From contig NZ_JXXU01000029.1 of the NCBI RefSeq assembly GCF_000967495.1, forward strand, positions 1 to 64,000: 64,000 bases of DNA, written 5' to 3'. Positions within the stretch are counted from its first letter, which is position 1. Every line of letters starts with the position of its first letter. The notes under the pieces are model-generated. The model did not search any database and was not told where the DNA came from. It saw nothing but the letters and a program-made list of their open reading frames with translations. Both the position numbers and the translations under genes were made by a program. Shown in pieces: positions 10,163 to 19,717 of this stretch. This DNA is from Vibrio neptunius. Lineage in GTDB: Bacteria; Pseudomonadota; Gammaproteobacteria; Enterobacterales; Vibrionaceae.

Positions 10163-10867
10163 GTGTCGCAGATTGAAGCTGATGCGCTGACAGCTGAGGT
10201 TGTCGCGGAATACTTGCGTGACAACCCAGATTTTTTTAGCACCCGAAGTGATTTAGTCGATCGCCTTGCCTTGCCTCACCAAGAGCAGGGTGCGGTGTCA
10301 CTGGTCCATGTTCAAATGACCAGACAACGTCAGCGTATTGAAGATCTAGAAGAAGAGATAACCACTCTGATGTCGCTGGCGAAAAACAATGATCGTACTT
10401 TTCATGAATTTATGAGTTTACAGGAGCATATCCTGACTTGTGATGCCTTGTTGCCAGCGGTTAAAGCTGTTGAAGAGATGGCTAAATCTCTCGGGTTGAT
10501 GGCGTATGTGCGTTTGCTCGATAGTGAGTCAGCGTATTACTCGCTCGATAAAGACAATTACCAGCGTTTTGCTACTAATCATCTCAATGGTAAGAGTGCT
10601 TATTTAGGGCGGATGCGTAAGGCGGATAGAGAACTACTGTTTGGTGGTACAACGCGCGCACCTGAGATGGGATCTTACGTGGTGTTGCCACTGAATAAGA
10701 AGTCATTACAAGGTATTCTGGCCTTTTCCAGTAGCGATGGAGGGCACTTTCAGCCGCATATGGACACCTTATTCCTGCGACACCTCGCTCTGGTGCTTTC
10801 TCACCTGGTAGAAACTCTTCCTTGGCAAAGTGATGACCATGAACGAATCAGTAATACCTCTGCCTAA
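10163..10867 (+). CDS. DUF484 family protein (YigA-like, GAF-type)
   Basis: This 234-aa DUF484 protein is encoded between dapF and xerC in most gammaproteobacteria. It has an N-terminal helix and coiled coil (about 1-70, [12 protein letters not shown] then [11 protein letters not shown]) and a GAF-like domain. Its function is not established. The start is GTG with AAAGGA upstream. Its end overlaps the start of xerC by about 35 bases, which implies translational coupling. Confidence 0.93.
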   Translation: MSQIEADALTAEVVAEYLRDNPDFFSTRSDLVDRLALPHQEQGAVSLVHVQMTRQRQRIEDLEEEITTLMSLAKNNDRTFHEFMSLQEHILTCDALLPAVKAVEEMAKSLGLMAYVRLLDSESAYYSLDKDNYQRFATNHLNGKSAYLGRMRKADRELLFGGTTRAPEMGSYVVLPLNKKSLQGILAFSSSDGGHFQPHMDTLFLRHLALVLSHLVETLPWQSDDHERISNTSA

Positions 10868-11768
10868 CGGACTTAAAAGCCCTCTCAATCGCTTCTATGA
10901 GTATTTGAGAAGTGAGAAAGGGCTTAGTCTGCATACTCAACGTAATTACAAGCAGCAACTGGAAACCATGGCTCAACATTTGGTGACTATGGGGTTGAAA
11001 GACTGGTCTCAGGTTGATGCGGCTTGGGTTCGTCAACTGGCGAGTAAAGGTATGCGCGATGGCATGAAAGCCAGTAGTCTTGCTACTCGATTGTCCGCAT
11101 TACGGAGTTTCTTTGATTTCTTAATCCTGCGAGGAGAATTAACAGCAAATCCTGCCAAGGGTGTGTCTGCTCCAAGGAAGAAAAGGCCCTTACCGAAGAA
11201 TCTCGATGTGGATGAAGTCGGTCAGTTACTCGAGGTCAACGAAGATGACCCGTTAGCCATACGCGATAGAGCGATGATGGAACTGATGTATGGCGCAGGT
11301 TTACGACTGGCTGAGATGGTCAGTGTCGATACACGCGATGTCAGTCTATCCTCTGGTGAGATACGTGTAGTAGGTAAAGGTGACAAAGAGCGTAAAGTGC
11401 CTTTTTCTGGTATGGCAGAAGAGTGGGTTGCCAAATGGCTCAAAGTACGAGGTTCACTAGCCAATGCGGATGAGTCTGCGTTGTTTGTGTCTAAGCTGGG
11501 GGTGCGGATTTCACACCGTAATGTGCAAAAGCGCATGGCTGAATGGGGACAAAAACAGTCTGTTGCCAGTCATATCAGTCCACATAAACTGCGTCACTCG
11601 TTTGCCACTCACATGCTGGAGTCGAGCAACAATCTCAGAGCCGTTCAAGAGCTGCTGGGTCATGAAAACATCTCAACCACTCAGATCTATACGCACTTGG
11701 ACTTTCAGCATCTTGCCGATGTTTACGATCAGGCTCATCCCAGAGCCAAAAAGAAAGAGAGTGATTGA
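10833..11768 (+). CDS. xerC: Tyrosine recombinase XerC
   Basis: XerC acts with XerD at dif to resolve chromosome dimers, coupled to FtsK. About 311 aa: N-terminal SAM-like core-binding domain (about 12-100) and a catalytic domain with the R in GAGLRLAEM, the HxLRH box ([12 protein letters not shown]), [11 protein letters not shown] and the nucleophile tyrosine in that last segment. The start lies inside the DUF484 gene; ATG at 10833 or 10839 is possible. The stop shares bases with the next start. Confidence 0.96.
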   Translation: MTMNESVIPLPNGLKSPLNRFYEYLRSEKGLSLHTQRNYKQQLETMAQHLVTMGLKDWSQVDAAWVRQLASKGMRDGMKASSLATRLSALRSFFDFLILRGELTANPAKGVSAPRKKRPLPKNLDVDEVGQLLEVNEDDPLAIRDRAMMELMYGAGLRLAEMVSVDTRDVSLSSGEIRVVGKGDKERKVPFSGMAEEWVAKWLKVRGSLANADESALFVSKLGVRISHRNVQKRMAEWGQKQSVASHISPHKLRHSFATHMLESSNNLRAVQELLGHENISTTQIYTHLDFQHLADVYDQAHPRAKKKESD

Positions 11769-12502
11769 TGTATTTTTATCGCCAGTTACCTGTCATTGAA
11801 GCGATGACGTTTGATCTTGATGATACCTTGTATGACAACCGTCCTGTGATTCTTAGGGTGGAGGCGCAGGTGGTTGCTTGGCTGCATAAACACCACCCGA
11901 TTTCTGCGAGCAAACCACTAAGCTGGTGGCATGAGTTAAAAATGGAATTGGTGGTTGCTGACCCCTGGCTACATAATGATATGACGTTGTGGCGCCATAC
12001 TCAGATAGAGCAAGGCCTTTATCGACTCGGTTATGAGCAAGCAGAGGCCAAATGTGCCGCTGATCAGGCCATTCAGGAAGTACTGCGGCTTCGCAGTGAT
12101 TTCACTGTACCTGAACAAACGCATCAGGTTATGCAGAGGCTTGCTAAGCAAATGCCTTTAGTGGCGATTACCAATGGCAATGTAGATGCAGAGCGCATCG
12201 GTTTGGCTAAGTATTTTTCCTTAATTCTTCAATCAGGGCCGGATGGCTATGCTAAACCACACCCACAGATGTTCAACAAAGCCATCAATCATCTTCAATG
12301 CTCGGCGCAGAACATCTTACACGTTGGTGATCATTTGATTAGTGATGTTAAAGGTGCCAAAAATAGTGGCTTGTCGGCGTGTTGGTTCAACGATCAAGGT
12401 TCTAGCTTAATCCAGCATCGAAGAGCTCGGACATTGCCCGACATTGAAGTCTCCTGTTTACAGGAATTATTGCTACTGTGTGAGAACTCCGGTTCGCTTT
12501 GA
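11768..12502 (+). CDS. yigB: HAD-family phosphatase YigB
   Basis: This 244-aa HAD hydrolase matches YigB, which in E. coli dephosphorylates 5-amino-6-(5-phospho-D-ribitylamino)uracil in riboflavin synthesis and also acts on FMN. All HAD motifs are visible: DLDDTLYDN (I), ITNGN (II), KPHPQMF (III) and GDHLISDVKGAKNSG (IV). ATG at 11768 overlaps the xerC stop (TGATG), so the two are coupled. This is the last gene of the lptM-yigB cluster. Confidence 0.93.
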   Translation: MYFYRQLPVIEAMTFDLDDTLYDNRPVILRVEAQVVAWLHKHHPISASKPLSWWHELKMELVVADPWLHNDMTLWRHTQIEQGLYRLGYEQAEAKCAADQAIQEVLRLRSDFTVPEQTHQVMQRLAKQMPLVAITNGNVDAERIGLAKYFSLILQSGPDGYAKPHPQMFNKAINHLQCSAQNILHVGDHLISDVKGAKNSGLSACWFNDQGSSLIQHRRARTLPDIEVSCLQELLLLCENSGSL

Positions 12503-12705
12503 GCCGTGCACGATAGATGGCTATATGTTCCAACTAGGATACGGAGCCGAAACAGCGCCCCATCATCGTGCTGTGAGTCAAATTTTACCAAGTGCACCAG
12601 GGGAAGATGGTTGCGCAGAGTGTTCACAACCTAGCGGCGTGTGAGATTGCGGAAGAAGTAGGGGGCGACTATTTACAAGGTGTCTATCTCAGGGTATCAA
12701 AACGG
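12503..12705. other. Intergenic region, nothing recognised
   Basis: About 200 bases lie between the convergent yigB and tapT genes. I see no clear hairpin terminator, repeat or credible short gene here. Confidence 0.4.
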
Positions 12706-13305
12706 CTATTTTAGCGCGTGCCCGCTTTTATCCGCCTGAAATGCTTTCATGTAGTGACTGAGAAACTGCCGTAAATGCTCTGCTTGTGGTTCTTGGCCTA
12801 AAGAACCGATGATTTCTGCACCCACCTCTAGTGTGCATAAATGGCCCTCATCTTGGTTGCGCCTCAGCTGATAGTTGGATGTAGAAGCTGGTGCTAAGTG
12901 CACTTTGGGAATAGCCTGCAGCCAAGGGCTTTTACGCAGCATTTTCCTCGCTTCTTGCCAAGTCCCATCAAGAATAATGAATAAAGGCTTATGTGCTTTC
13001 TGCTCTGTGTGTCGAGTAATCTGGTTGATGGGTAGGCTATCTTGACCAGGAAACAGCAGCAGCGGTTGATAACCCTCATGGTTGATTAGTTGAGCCAGTT
13101 CAGAGCAGGGCTGTTTGCGTTGCCAGATATGTTGACTGCTAGGATGGACCGTTTTCAGTAGCCACTGCCCAGTGTTTGTTTCCCGCTGACACTCATTTTC
13201 GTGCATCAAGATAGCTAGATGTGCTGGCACATTGATATTAGGTAAGTACTTACAAACACAGTTGTGATTCAGCAAACACTTTGGGCAGGGGCTTGAAGTC
13301 GACAT
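12706..13305 (-). CDS. tapT: DTW-domain tRNA-uridine aminocarboxypropyltransferase
   Basis: This 199-aa DTW-domain protein (YfiP/TapT family) is expected to transfer the aminocarboxypropyl group of SAM to uridine 47 of tRNA, giving acp3U. It has the N-terminal Cys cluster CPKCLLNHNCVC, probably metal-binding, and the signature ILDGTWQEARKM (about residues 107-118). It is encoded 1 bp after the COG3650 lipoprotein gene on the same strand. Confidence 0.88.
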   Translation of the reverse strand: MSTSSPCPKCLLNHNCVCKYLPNINVPAHLAILMHENECQRETNTGQWLLKTVHPSSQHIWQRKQPCSELAQLINHEGYQPLLLFPGQDSLPINQITRHTEQKAHKPLFIILDGTWQEARKMLRKSPWLQAIPKVHLAPASTSNYQLRRNQDEGHLCTLEVGAEIIGSLGQEPQAEHLRQFLSHYMKAFQADKSGHALK

Positions 13306-13306
13306 C

Positions 13307-14827
13307 TTATAGCGTGACGCCTCCCTGGTGAGGAGTCAGACCATCGGAAAATAGCTGAACTGGGCTGATTTCATCGTAGTTTGCCACGGGCGCGACACTT
13401 GGATTGAGGGGGTAGTGTGTACCGTTAAATTGCAAAGTGTGCTGGTTGGGTACGGCACCGCCACCGCTAACAAACATAACCAGATCGCGCCAATTTTGAT
13501 GAGACTGCGTCCCTAAATTTAAAGGCGTTTGAACCAATGTAATCCGGCTATTGAATTGCCATTTCTGATCCACATTGTTGAAAATCAGCAAGGTGCAACC
13601 ACCTGAGCCGCACCAGTCTAGCTGAGCCAGCAATTCTTTGCTGCCATCGCCATTAAGATCGTACGTCAACCAGCGATAACGTGTGCCAGTGGGATCCTGC
13701 TTCTCTTCTTTGAAGTAATCACGCAGAGCTTGATCAACTCGTGGGTTAAACTCCGCACTTGACGGGACTTTATTGCTGTCTGCCAAGGTTTGTTGGGAAG
13801 AAAGAGTATTACCCGTTTTGTAAAGCGTGAGTCCGCCATCCGTAATGTCGTAGACAACGTTACCCACTTTCTCCTTATTTGTGAACAGTCGGTTATCCAC
13901 TTGGATGTAGATACGCTCTGAGTTAAGCCTTTGTCCCTGTAAGTGAGTACCTACAATTTGAACTTGATTGCGATTCAATTGTTGCCAGAACCCTTTTTCA
14001 ACCGTATCCGATCCACCATTCTGATAGCGGTAAGTGGTGTTGGCGGTGTGGTCTGGGTTTATTGCCAGAGAAACGCTAAAGGGAGCATTCTTGCTTGTTT
14101 GAGCCTGATAAGTCGCCGCCCAGCGTTGGGTCGTGTCTTGGTTTGATAACGTCGCACAGCCACGATAGGTTTTATCGCCGATTGTGAGGGTTGAGCTCCA
14201 GCCGTAAAGACTATCACTCATACCATCACTGCAACTACGCAGGTTAAGCTCTAGTTGGCCTTGGCTGAATATGTAGCGGCGGCGATCCGCTTCAATCTTT
14301 GTTGTGGTCAGCTCTAGTTGTTGTGTTTCTTGGCCCATCTGGCTGAATTGTAGGGCCTTGTCTGCAAATTGAACTGACCAGAATGGCTCGTTACCAAAGG
14401 CCGTCGTAGGCTGAACAGTTTGTGCGCAACGTTGGGTGTTTTCTGCTGTCAGTAGGTTAATCTTGTCGACTACGAAGCGTGCAGCATAATCAGCAGCGAA
14501 TCCTTCTTTACCCGTTGGTTTAAGATGGCCAATCACCTCGCCGTACAGTGGTGCATAAGGAGAACGTACCAGCTTCATCCCTTGCTGGAATCTATCTTCA
14601 GGCAGATCCAACCAATATTGTTGCTGGCTACCACACGGCACAATAGAGCGTACTTCATGACCAAGGATGACTTCACCGCGCATGACAAAAGTTTGAGGTT
14701 TGATCGAGGAAGGGTCACTCAGCGTTGCTTGGGGGCTGTGCGCTTGCTCCGGTCCGGATTGAAAACCGGCACAGGCCTGAAGGGCCAGTAAGGTCGTCAC
14801 TGTTACTGGGTTTCTTAACGCCTTCAT
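13307..14827 (-). CDS. Predicted META/COG3650-like outer-envelope lipoprotein
   Basis: This 506-aa protein starts with a signal peptide and lipobox (LLALQAC, Cys at about residue 19), so it should be lipidated. The middle region resembles the COG3650 uncharacterised membrane protein family (NEPFWSVQF and SDGMSDSLYGW segments). A C-terminal domain (about 365-500) contains a calcium-like loop DLNGDGSKELL and a CGSGGCT disulfide-type loop. Function is unknown. It is cotranscribed with tapT and divergent from the EVE-domain gene. Confidence 0.8.
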   Translation of the reverse strand: MKALRNPVTVTTLLALQACAGFQSGPEQAHSPQATLSDPSSIKPQTFVMRGEVILGHEVRSIVPCGSQQQYWLDLPEDRFQQGMKLVRSPYAPLYGEVIGHLKPTGKEGFAADYAARFVVDKINLLTAENTQRCAQTVQPTTAFGNEPFWSVQFADKALQFSQMGQETQQLELTTTKIEADRRRYIFSQGQLELNLRSCSDGMSDSLYGWSSTLTIGDKTYRGCATLSNQDTTQRWAATYQAQTSKNAPFSVSLAINPDHTANTTYRYQNGGSDTVEKGFWQQLNRNQVQIVGTHLQGQRLNSERIYIQVDNRLFTNKEKVGNVVYDITDGGLTLYKTGNTLSSQQTLADSNKVPSSAEFNPRVDQALRDYFKEEKQDPTGTRYRWLTYDLNGDGSKELLAQLDWCGSGGCTLLIFNNVDQKWQFNSRITLVQTPLNLGTQSHQNWRDLVMFVSGGGAVPNQHTLQFNGTHYPLNPSVAPVANYDEISPVQLFSDGLTPHQGGVTL

Positions 14828-14865
14828 GCTATATCTTCCTCATACTTAATTATTCGGACGTCATT

Positions 14866-15336
14866 ATGGCATATTGGTTATTCAAAACAGAACCGGACAC
14901 TTTCTCTATTGACACACTTCGCACACAAAATACTTCCTGCTGGGAAGGGGTGCGTAATTATCAGGCGCGCAATATGATGCGAGATCAGGTCAAAGAAGGT
15001 GATTTGGTGCTGATTTACCACTCTTCATGCAAGAAGGTTGGAGTCGCTGGTATTGCGAAAGTAACCAAAGAGGCTTACCCCGATCATTTCGCCTTTGACC
15101 CTGAAAGTGACTATTTTGACCCGAAGTCTACGCCAGATAACCCACGCTGGGTGATGGTGGATATTGAGTTTGTCAGAAAGACGGAAAGGTTGATCCCTCT
15201 TTCAGTTATGAAAGCGATGCCTGAGCTGGAAAACATGCCTTTGGTGAAGCGTGGCAATCGCCTGTCAATTATGCCAGTGAGTGAGCTGGAATGGCAGGCG
15301 ATACTGGATAAAGAGGAATTACCGTCGCAAAGGTAA
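14866..15336 (+). CDS. EVE domain-containing protein
   Basis: A single EVE domain fills this 156-aa protein: MAYWLFKTEPDTFSID, WEGVRNYQARNMMRD, GDLVLIYHSS and the C-terminal GNRLSIMPVS. EVE is a PUA/YTH-like fold that binds modified bases in RNA or DNA; its cellular target in Vibrio is unknown. The start at 14866 is the only one that leaves a clean domain N-terminus. Confidence 0.9.
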   Translation: MAYWLFKTEPDTFSIDTLRTQNTSCWEGVRNYQARNMMRDQVKEGDLVLIYHSSCKKVGVAGIAKVTKEAYPDHFAFDPESDYFDPKSTPDNPRWVMVDIEFVRKTERLIPLSVMKAMPELENMPLVKRGNRLSIMPVSELEWQAILDKEELPSQR

Positions 15337-15360
15337 TGCGTCTCTCTTAAAGAGTGAAGA

Positions 15361-16188
15361 TTAGAACAAGTGAGTATGTAGGTAGTGTGCCACCGCATCG
15401 TCGGCGTTACTGCCTATCACTTCATTATCTGGCAAGGCTTGTTTCACTTTGATATGCGAAGTTTCCATCACCAAGCCTTTGCCTGCCATGGACAACATTT
15501 CAACATCATTCATCCCATCACCAAAAGCAACACAGTTTTCCAGTGTGAGATTGAGAGACTCAGCTACAACTTTAAGCGCTTCTCCTTTCGATACTTCTGC
15601 CGCCATTACTTCCAGACACCAAGGAGTTGAGAACGCCACATTGAGCTGGTCACCAAACTTGTCATTAAGTTGTTGCTCAAACTTAACCAGATGGTCGTGA
15701 TCTTTAGCTGGATGGGTAAAGAAGATTTTCGCTATTCCATTGGTTGGCGCCACATCGGCATCAAAGCGCTGATAGGCGAAACCAGATTCACTGTGGAATT
15801 TCGCGAGCATGTCGTCGTCTCTGTCTAGGAGCCAACTATCATTCTGATACATATGGATAAAAATATCAGGATCTTGTCTGATCACATCGATCACAGGTTG
15901 AACCAGATTTTGCGGTACATTGTTGCTGTACATTAGGTTGTCGTCTTGATCGTGAACTCGAGCACCGTTTGAGGTGATCATGTAAGCTGGGATGCCGGCG
16001 AGTTGACGAATACCTGAAACATCGACGTGGTGACGACCGGTAGCAAAGATAAAGGTGTAGCCCTTTTGGTGCAGTTCGCTCAGCGTTTGCTTTGAGAAGT
16101 CACTCAGCTGGTGGTTAGGCGCCAGTAAAGTGCCATCGAGATCAGAAGCTACCAGTTGGAAAGGAGTCTCTTTGCGTGTGTCTGTCAT
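15361..16188 (-). CDS. yigL: Cof-type HAD-IIB phosphatase YigL
   Basis: This 275-aa HAD-IIB phosphatase is the YigL type (sugar-phosphate/pyridoxal-phosphate phosphatase in E. coli, tied there to sugar-phosphate stress). Motifs: DLDGTLLAPN (I), ATGRHH (II) and GDGMNDVEML (IV), with a large C2B cap between II and IV. It lies next to pldB, as in E. coli. Confidence 0.92.
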   Translation of the reverse strand: MTDTRKETPFQLVASDLDGTLLAPNHQLSDFSKQTLSELHQKGYTFIFATGRHHVDVSGIRQLAGIPAYMITSNGARVHDQDDNLMYSNNVPQNLVQPVIDVIRQDPDIFIHMYQNDSWLLDRDDDMLAKFHSESGFAYQRFDADVAPTNGIAKIFFTHPAKDHDHLVKFEQQLNDKFGDQLNVAFSTPWCLEVMAAEVSKGEALKVVAESLNLTLENCVAFGDGMNDVEMLSMAGKGLVMETSHIKVKQALPDNEVIGSNADDAVAHYLHTHLF

Positions 16189-16265
16189 ATCACCCTCGTG
16201 CGTAATGCGTTGAACAGCCCAGGAAGGGCAGAGTGACTATTCTACTGCAACATAAAGGGGAAAAA

Positions 16266-16284
16266 GAGGGTAAAAGTTACCCTC
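16266..16284 (-). terminator. Terminator after pldB
   Basis: GAGGGTAA, AAG loop and TTACCCTC form a perfect 8-bp stem; on the minus strand a T run follows, right after the pldB stop. Confidence 0.8.
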
Positions 16285-16302
16285 GAGTATTTCCTATTTT
16301 TA

Positions 16303-17292
16303 TCAATGCTGATTGAAGAAAGACAGTGTGGCATCCAGTGCTTGATCGCGATATTCGTCTTTTTCGAATAATACTTCGTGGCGCGAGCTGTAAATGATCT
16401 TTAGCACGCACTGATAGTTGGTTTTCGCCAGTTTCTTGATGAATTTGAGCTGATCCTGATTGGAAACGATCTGGTCACTGCTAGCTTGAAGGAGTAACAA
16501 TGGGATTTTTATCTGGCGCGTCATCAGGTGACACTTTCTGGCCGCCATTAATCCCTGCCACACCCAGCGCGTGCTGGCTCCGCCAATTTTTAGCTCTGGC
16601 CTCTGCTCATAGAGATCACGAAACCAGTGATAGCGGATCTGGCTTTGAGTTAGGAAGTTACCTTCAAATGGTTTTGGGTAATAGGGGGCTTGGCCGGGGG
16701 CAAAAGTTGGCTTGGGCGCAAGCGCAGTCATGATTTGGCCAAGGGGTATTGCGATCGGTTTAATATGCCAGGGCAGATTGACGCCAAACATAGGTGCACT
16801 TAGCGACACCGCCGAAAATGAATGATCTGGATAGTTCTGTAGGTAACGAGTGGCGATATTGCCTCCCATTGAATGGCCGAGCAAGTAACGTTTATCGTAA
16901 CCACTTAAGTCAAAGTGGTGAATCAAACCATGTAAATCTTGCACATAGTCCTCGAAATCTTCGACATAACCCATTTGCTGGTCTTCAATCAGTCGATCTG
17001 ACAGGCCCTGACCTCGATGGTCGAAGGAGTAGATGTCATAGCCTTGTTGGAACAGGTCATAAAACAGTTCCTGATACTTCCAGGTGCACTCTATACGGCC
17101 ATTGACCACCACGATAGCTTTGGTGTGCTCCGGAGAGGTAAGTTTCACCCAGAACAGCCGGATTTTATCAAATGACTTAAAGAAGCCTTCCTCACGGGAG
17201 CGCCAAAATTGAGCAATATTGTTATTGATTGCTTGCTCAAAATTCGACTCTTGAGTATAAGGTGGATTAATGCTGGTGCTCGATTCATTCAT
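16303..17292 (-). CDS. pldB: Lysophospholipase L2 (alpha/beta hydrolase)
   Basis: PldB hydrolyses lysophospholipids at the inner membrane. The ~329-aa protein has an alpha/beta-hydrolase fold with nucleophile elbow GHSMGGN, and late Asp (SDQIVSNQ) and His (SSRHEVLF) positions that complete a Ser-Asp-His triad. I chose ATG at 17292 (MNESSTSINP); TTG/GTG codons up to 17322 would add ten residues. Neighbours yigL and rhtB match the E. coli order. Confidence 0.9.
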   Translation of the reverse strand: MNESSTSINPPYTQESNFEQAINNNIAQFWRSREEGFFKSFDKIRLFWVKLTSPEHTKAIVVVNGRIECTWKYQELFYDLFQQGYDIYSFDHRGQGLSDRLIEDQQMGYVEDFEDYVQDLHGLIHHFDLSGYDKRYLLGHSMGGNIATRYLQNYPDHSFSAVSLSAPMFGVNLPWHIKPIAIPLGQIMTALAPKPTFAPGQAPYYPKPFEGNFLTQSQIRYHWFRDLYEQRPELKIGGASTRWVWQGLMAARKCHLMTRQIKIPLLLLQASSDQIVSNQDQLKFIKKLAKTNYQCVLKIIYSSRHEVLFEKDEYRDQALDATLSFFNQH

Positions 17293-17377
17293 GATATCGG
17301 GGCCTAGTATCAACACTGACAAGTAAACAAGTCTAAATTATGTGTGGCTAAGGAAGTTTAGTCGAGAGGAAAACACT

Positions 17378-17995
17378 ATGGATATGCATGTTTGGTTAGC
17401 CTACGTAGTGACAGCTATTGTATTCAGCCTCGCTCCAGGTTCAGGAACCGTGAATTCAATCAGCAATGGTCTGAGCTATGGTACACGTAAATCTCTCTCC
17501 GCGATCGCAGGGCTGCAAATTGGGCTGACGTTACACATTATCTTAGTCGGTGCCGGTATTGGAGCCTTGGTTGCTCAATCAGCAACTGCATTTACCGTGA
17601 TTAAATGGGTCGGTGCAGCTTATTTAGTTTGGCTAGGTATTCAGAAATGGCGCGATAAATCTGGTTTGGCGACTCACACCGAAGGGGAAGTGTTATCCGG
17701 CACTAAACTGATGAGGAACGCTGTTCTGATTAATCTGACCAATCCCAAATCCATCGTATTTTTGGTCGCGCTGTTTCCGCAATTCATTGACCCTGCCAAA
17801 GATCAGTTGACGCAATTGGCGGTATTGGGAGTAACAACTGTGGTGATAGACTCGATTGTTATGCTGGGTTACACCTCTTTGGCGGCACAAATGGGGCGTT
17901 TTATCCGTTCTGATAAGATTATGAGTAGGATCAACAAGGTATTTGGTTCCATGTTTGTCGGTTGTGGGGCATTATTAGCGGCTGCCAAAGCTTAA
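17378..17995 (+). CDS. rhtB: Homoserine/homoserine lactone exporter RhtB (LysE family)
   Basis: This 205-aa LysE/RhtB inner-membrane exporter has about six hydrophobic segments and the family signatures LAPGSGTVNSIS (near the N-terminus) and NLTNPKSIVFLVALFPQF. Similarity to E. coli RhtB runs through the whole length, including GVTTVVIDSIVM. It is divergent from pldB, as in E. coli. ATG at 17378 has GAGAGGA upstream. Confidence 0.93.
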   Translation: MDMHVWLAYVVTAIVFSLAPGSGTVNSISNGLSYGTRKSLSAIAGLQIGLTLHIILVGAGIGALVAQSATAFTVIKWVGAAYLVWLGIQKWRDKSGLATHTEGEVLSGTKLMRNAVLINLTNPKSIVFLVALFPQFIDPAKDQLTQLAVLGVTTVVIDSIVMLGYTSLAAQMGRFIRSDKIMSRINKVFGSMFVGCGALLAAAKA

Positions 17996-18018
17996 GTAAT
18001 TTCAAGGTGTAGCAGTCA

Positions 18019-19245
18019 ATGCGCGATACCTATGTGGCTCGTCAGCCCATTTTAAACGCCAAAAGACAAACGCTCGGGTATGAACTGTTGTTCCGTGACG
18101 GAGAAAACAATGCATACCCAGCGCATGTCGATTCCAACCGTGCAACATATCGTTTAGTAGTCGAGAACTTCCTGTCTCTGGGCACTAATCCTGCTTTTGC
18201 ACAATCGCGCAGTTTCATCAACTTTCCGTATAAAAGCCTTATTCGTCGCTTACCTCTGTCGCTGCCCAGAGAGCAGATTGTCATTGAAGTACTGGAAACT
18301 TGTCCACCGACGGACGAGCTATATGAAGCGATAAAAGAGCTCAACGCAGCAGGTTACCTGATTGCACTAGATGACTTTGTTTATAGTCCGGACTGGGAAC
18401 GCTTCTTACCATTTGTTCAGATCATTAAGCTTGATATCATGGCGATGGGGTTAGACGCTGCGTGTGAATTTGTCCAAGAGCATAAGTCACGTGGGATCCG
18501 CCGTAAGTTTCTTGCTGAGCGAGTTGAAACAGAAGAACAATTCTTAACCGCGCGCTCGGCGGGCTTTTCGTTTTTTCAAGGCTTCTTTTTTAGTAAGCCT
18601 GAAGTCATCCGTCAGCAATACATTAGCCCTGAACAGGTGATTGCGATGGAGTTGCTTCGTGAAGTATGTCAGACCAACGTCGACTTCGAGAAAGTCGAAG
18701 CTATCGTGGCGAAAGACGTTGCGCTGTCTTATAAATTGCTCCGCTTTGTAAACACCATGTCGGAAAGGCTCGAGGTCAGCATCTCTTCATTTAGGCAGGC
18801 TTTGGTGTATCTTGGTGAAGACAAACTTCGTATCTTTGTTTCGTTGGCCGTGGCGTCTTTTATTTCCGCTAAAAAGCCCAAAGAGCTGTACAATCTTTCG
18901 TTGCAACGCGCTCAGTTTTGCCAGTTGATGGCGAACGAAAATCCATTCAGCCAGTTCCGTGAACAGGCTTTTCTTATTGGCTTGTTCTCAACCTTGGATG
19001 CGTTACTGGATCTCTCGCTTGAGGAGTTGGTTAAGCAGTTGCCGCTCAATAAGGCGATTAAGGTTGCTTTACTTGAGCGCCAAGGTCCTTATGGCATCTT
19101 GCTTGGGTTGGAAGAGTGCTATGAACGGGCTGACTGGCAAGGCATGCAGGAAGCGTGTCGTCAATTGAACCTATCCGTCGATGACGTTATGCCGCGCATT
19201 TCTGAAGCGCAGCGCTGGAGTCAGGACATCAACCGCCTGGTATAA
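18019..19245 (+). CDS. EAL-HDOD (YuxH-type) signalling protein
   Basis: The 408-aa protein combines an EAL domain (about 1-200; YELLFRDGENN in place of the canonical EAL motif, LDDFVYSPDWE later) with a HDOD domain (about 205-400). The degenerate EAL catalytic motif suggests it binds rather than hydrolyses c-di-GMP; that is inference. Proteins of this design regulate motility and surface behaviour in vibrios. It follows rhtB on the same strand by 23 bp. Confidence 0.9.
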   Translation: MRDTYVARQPILNAKRQTLGYELLFRDGENNAYPAHVDSNRATYRLVVENFLSLGTNPAFAQSRSFINFPYKSLIRRLPLSLPREQIVIEVLETCPPTDELYEAIKELNAAGYLIALDDFVYSPDWERFLPFVQIIKLDIMAMGLDAACEFVQEHKSRGIRRKFLAERVETEEQFLTARSAGFSFFQGFFFSKPEVIRQQYISPEQVIAMELLREVCQTNVDFEKVEAIVAKDVALSYKLLRFVNTMSERLEVSISSFRQALVYLGEDKLRIFVSLAVASFISAKKPKELYNLSLQRAQFCQLMANENPFSQFREQAFLIGLFSTLDALLDLSLEELVKQLPLNKAIKVALLERQGPYGILLGLEECYERADWQGMQEACRQLNLSVDDVMPRISEAQRWSQDINRLV

Positions 19246-19322
19246 GGCAGCTCTTCTCTTTTGTGAATCTTTTATGACAGTGCCGATTGGGTATTGATCT
19301 TCAGTTCGGTTTAAATAATTAT

Positions 19323-19346
19323 ATACGCATATCCATATATGAGTAT
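19323..19346. promoter_or_regulatory. Candidate ArsR operator
   Basis: ATACGCATAT-CCAT-ATATGAGTAT is an imperfect palindrome (9 of 10 positions match between half-sites) ending six bases before the arsR start. Its position and A/T-rich dyad fit an ArsR/SmtB-family autoregulatory operator. Confidence 0.55.
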
Positions 19347-19352
19347 GTTTAA

Positions 19353-19694
19353 ATGTTGCCACATCAGTTTTTCAAATTACTATCTGACGAAACTCGAGTC
19401 CGTTGCCTGATGCTGATTGAACGTGAAGAGTGTTTGTCAGTGGGTGAATTGACTGAAGCGCTTCAGGAAAGCCAGCCGAAAATCTCCCGTCATCTTGCTC
19501 AGCTACGTTCAGGTGGTGTGTTGGTTGACGTCCGCCAAGGGCAATGGGTGTTTTATCGTTTGTCGGCAGAATTGCCGGGTTGGATGAAAAAACTGATTGA
19601 TGATCTTGTCGCGTCTGACTGCCTCAAAACAGAGTACCAACAAGATATAGAAAGACTTCATGCTATTCAGGCTCGTCCTGTTTGCTGCCAGTAA
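19353..19694 (+). CDS. arsR: ArsR-family arsenic-responsive repressor
   Basis: This 113-aa winged-helix repressor has KLLSDETRVRCLMLI, recognition helix QPKISRHLAQLRSGGVL, and wing VRQGQWVFYRL. The usual CxC arsenite site of E. coli ArsR is not present. Instead there is one Cys in EECLSVGEL and a C-terminal CC pair (RPVCCQ), so As(III) may be bound by a different thiol set. It starts the four-gene arsenate operon and has a dyad operator directly upstream. Confidence 0.9.
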   Translation: MLPHQFFKLLSDETRVRCLMLIEREECLSVGELTEALQESQPKISRHLAQLRSGGVLVDVRQGQWVFYRLSAELPGWMKKLIDDLVASDCLKTEYQQDIERLHAIQARPVCCQ

Positions 19695-19717
19695 TTTGAA
19701 ATAAGAGAGATAGAAAG

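Noticed and set aside
12444..12644. 66-aa frame spanning the yigB end
   Set aside because: Out-of-frame overlap with yigB and no supporting signals.
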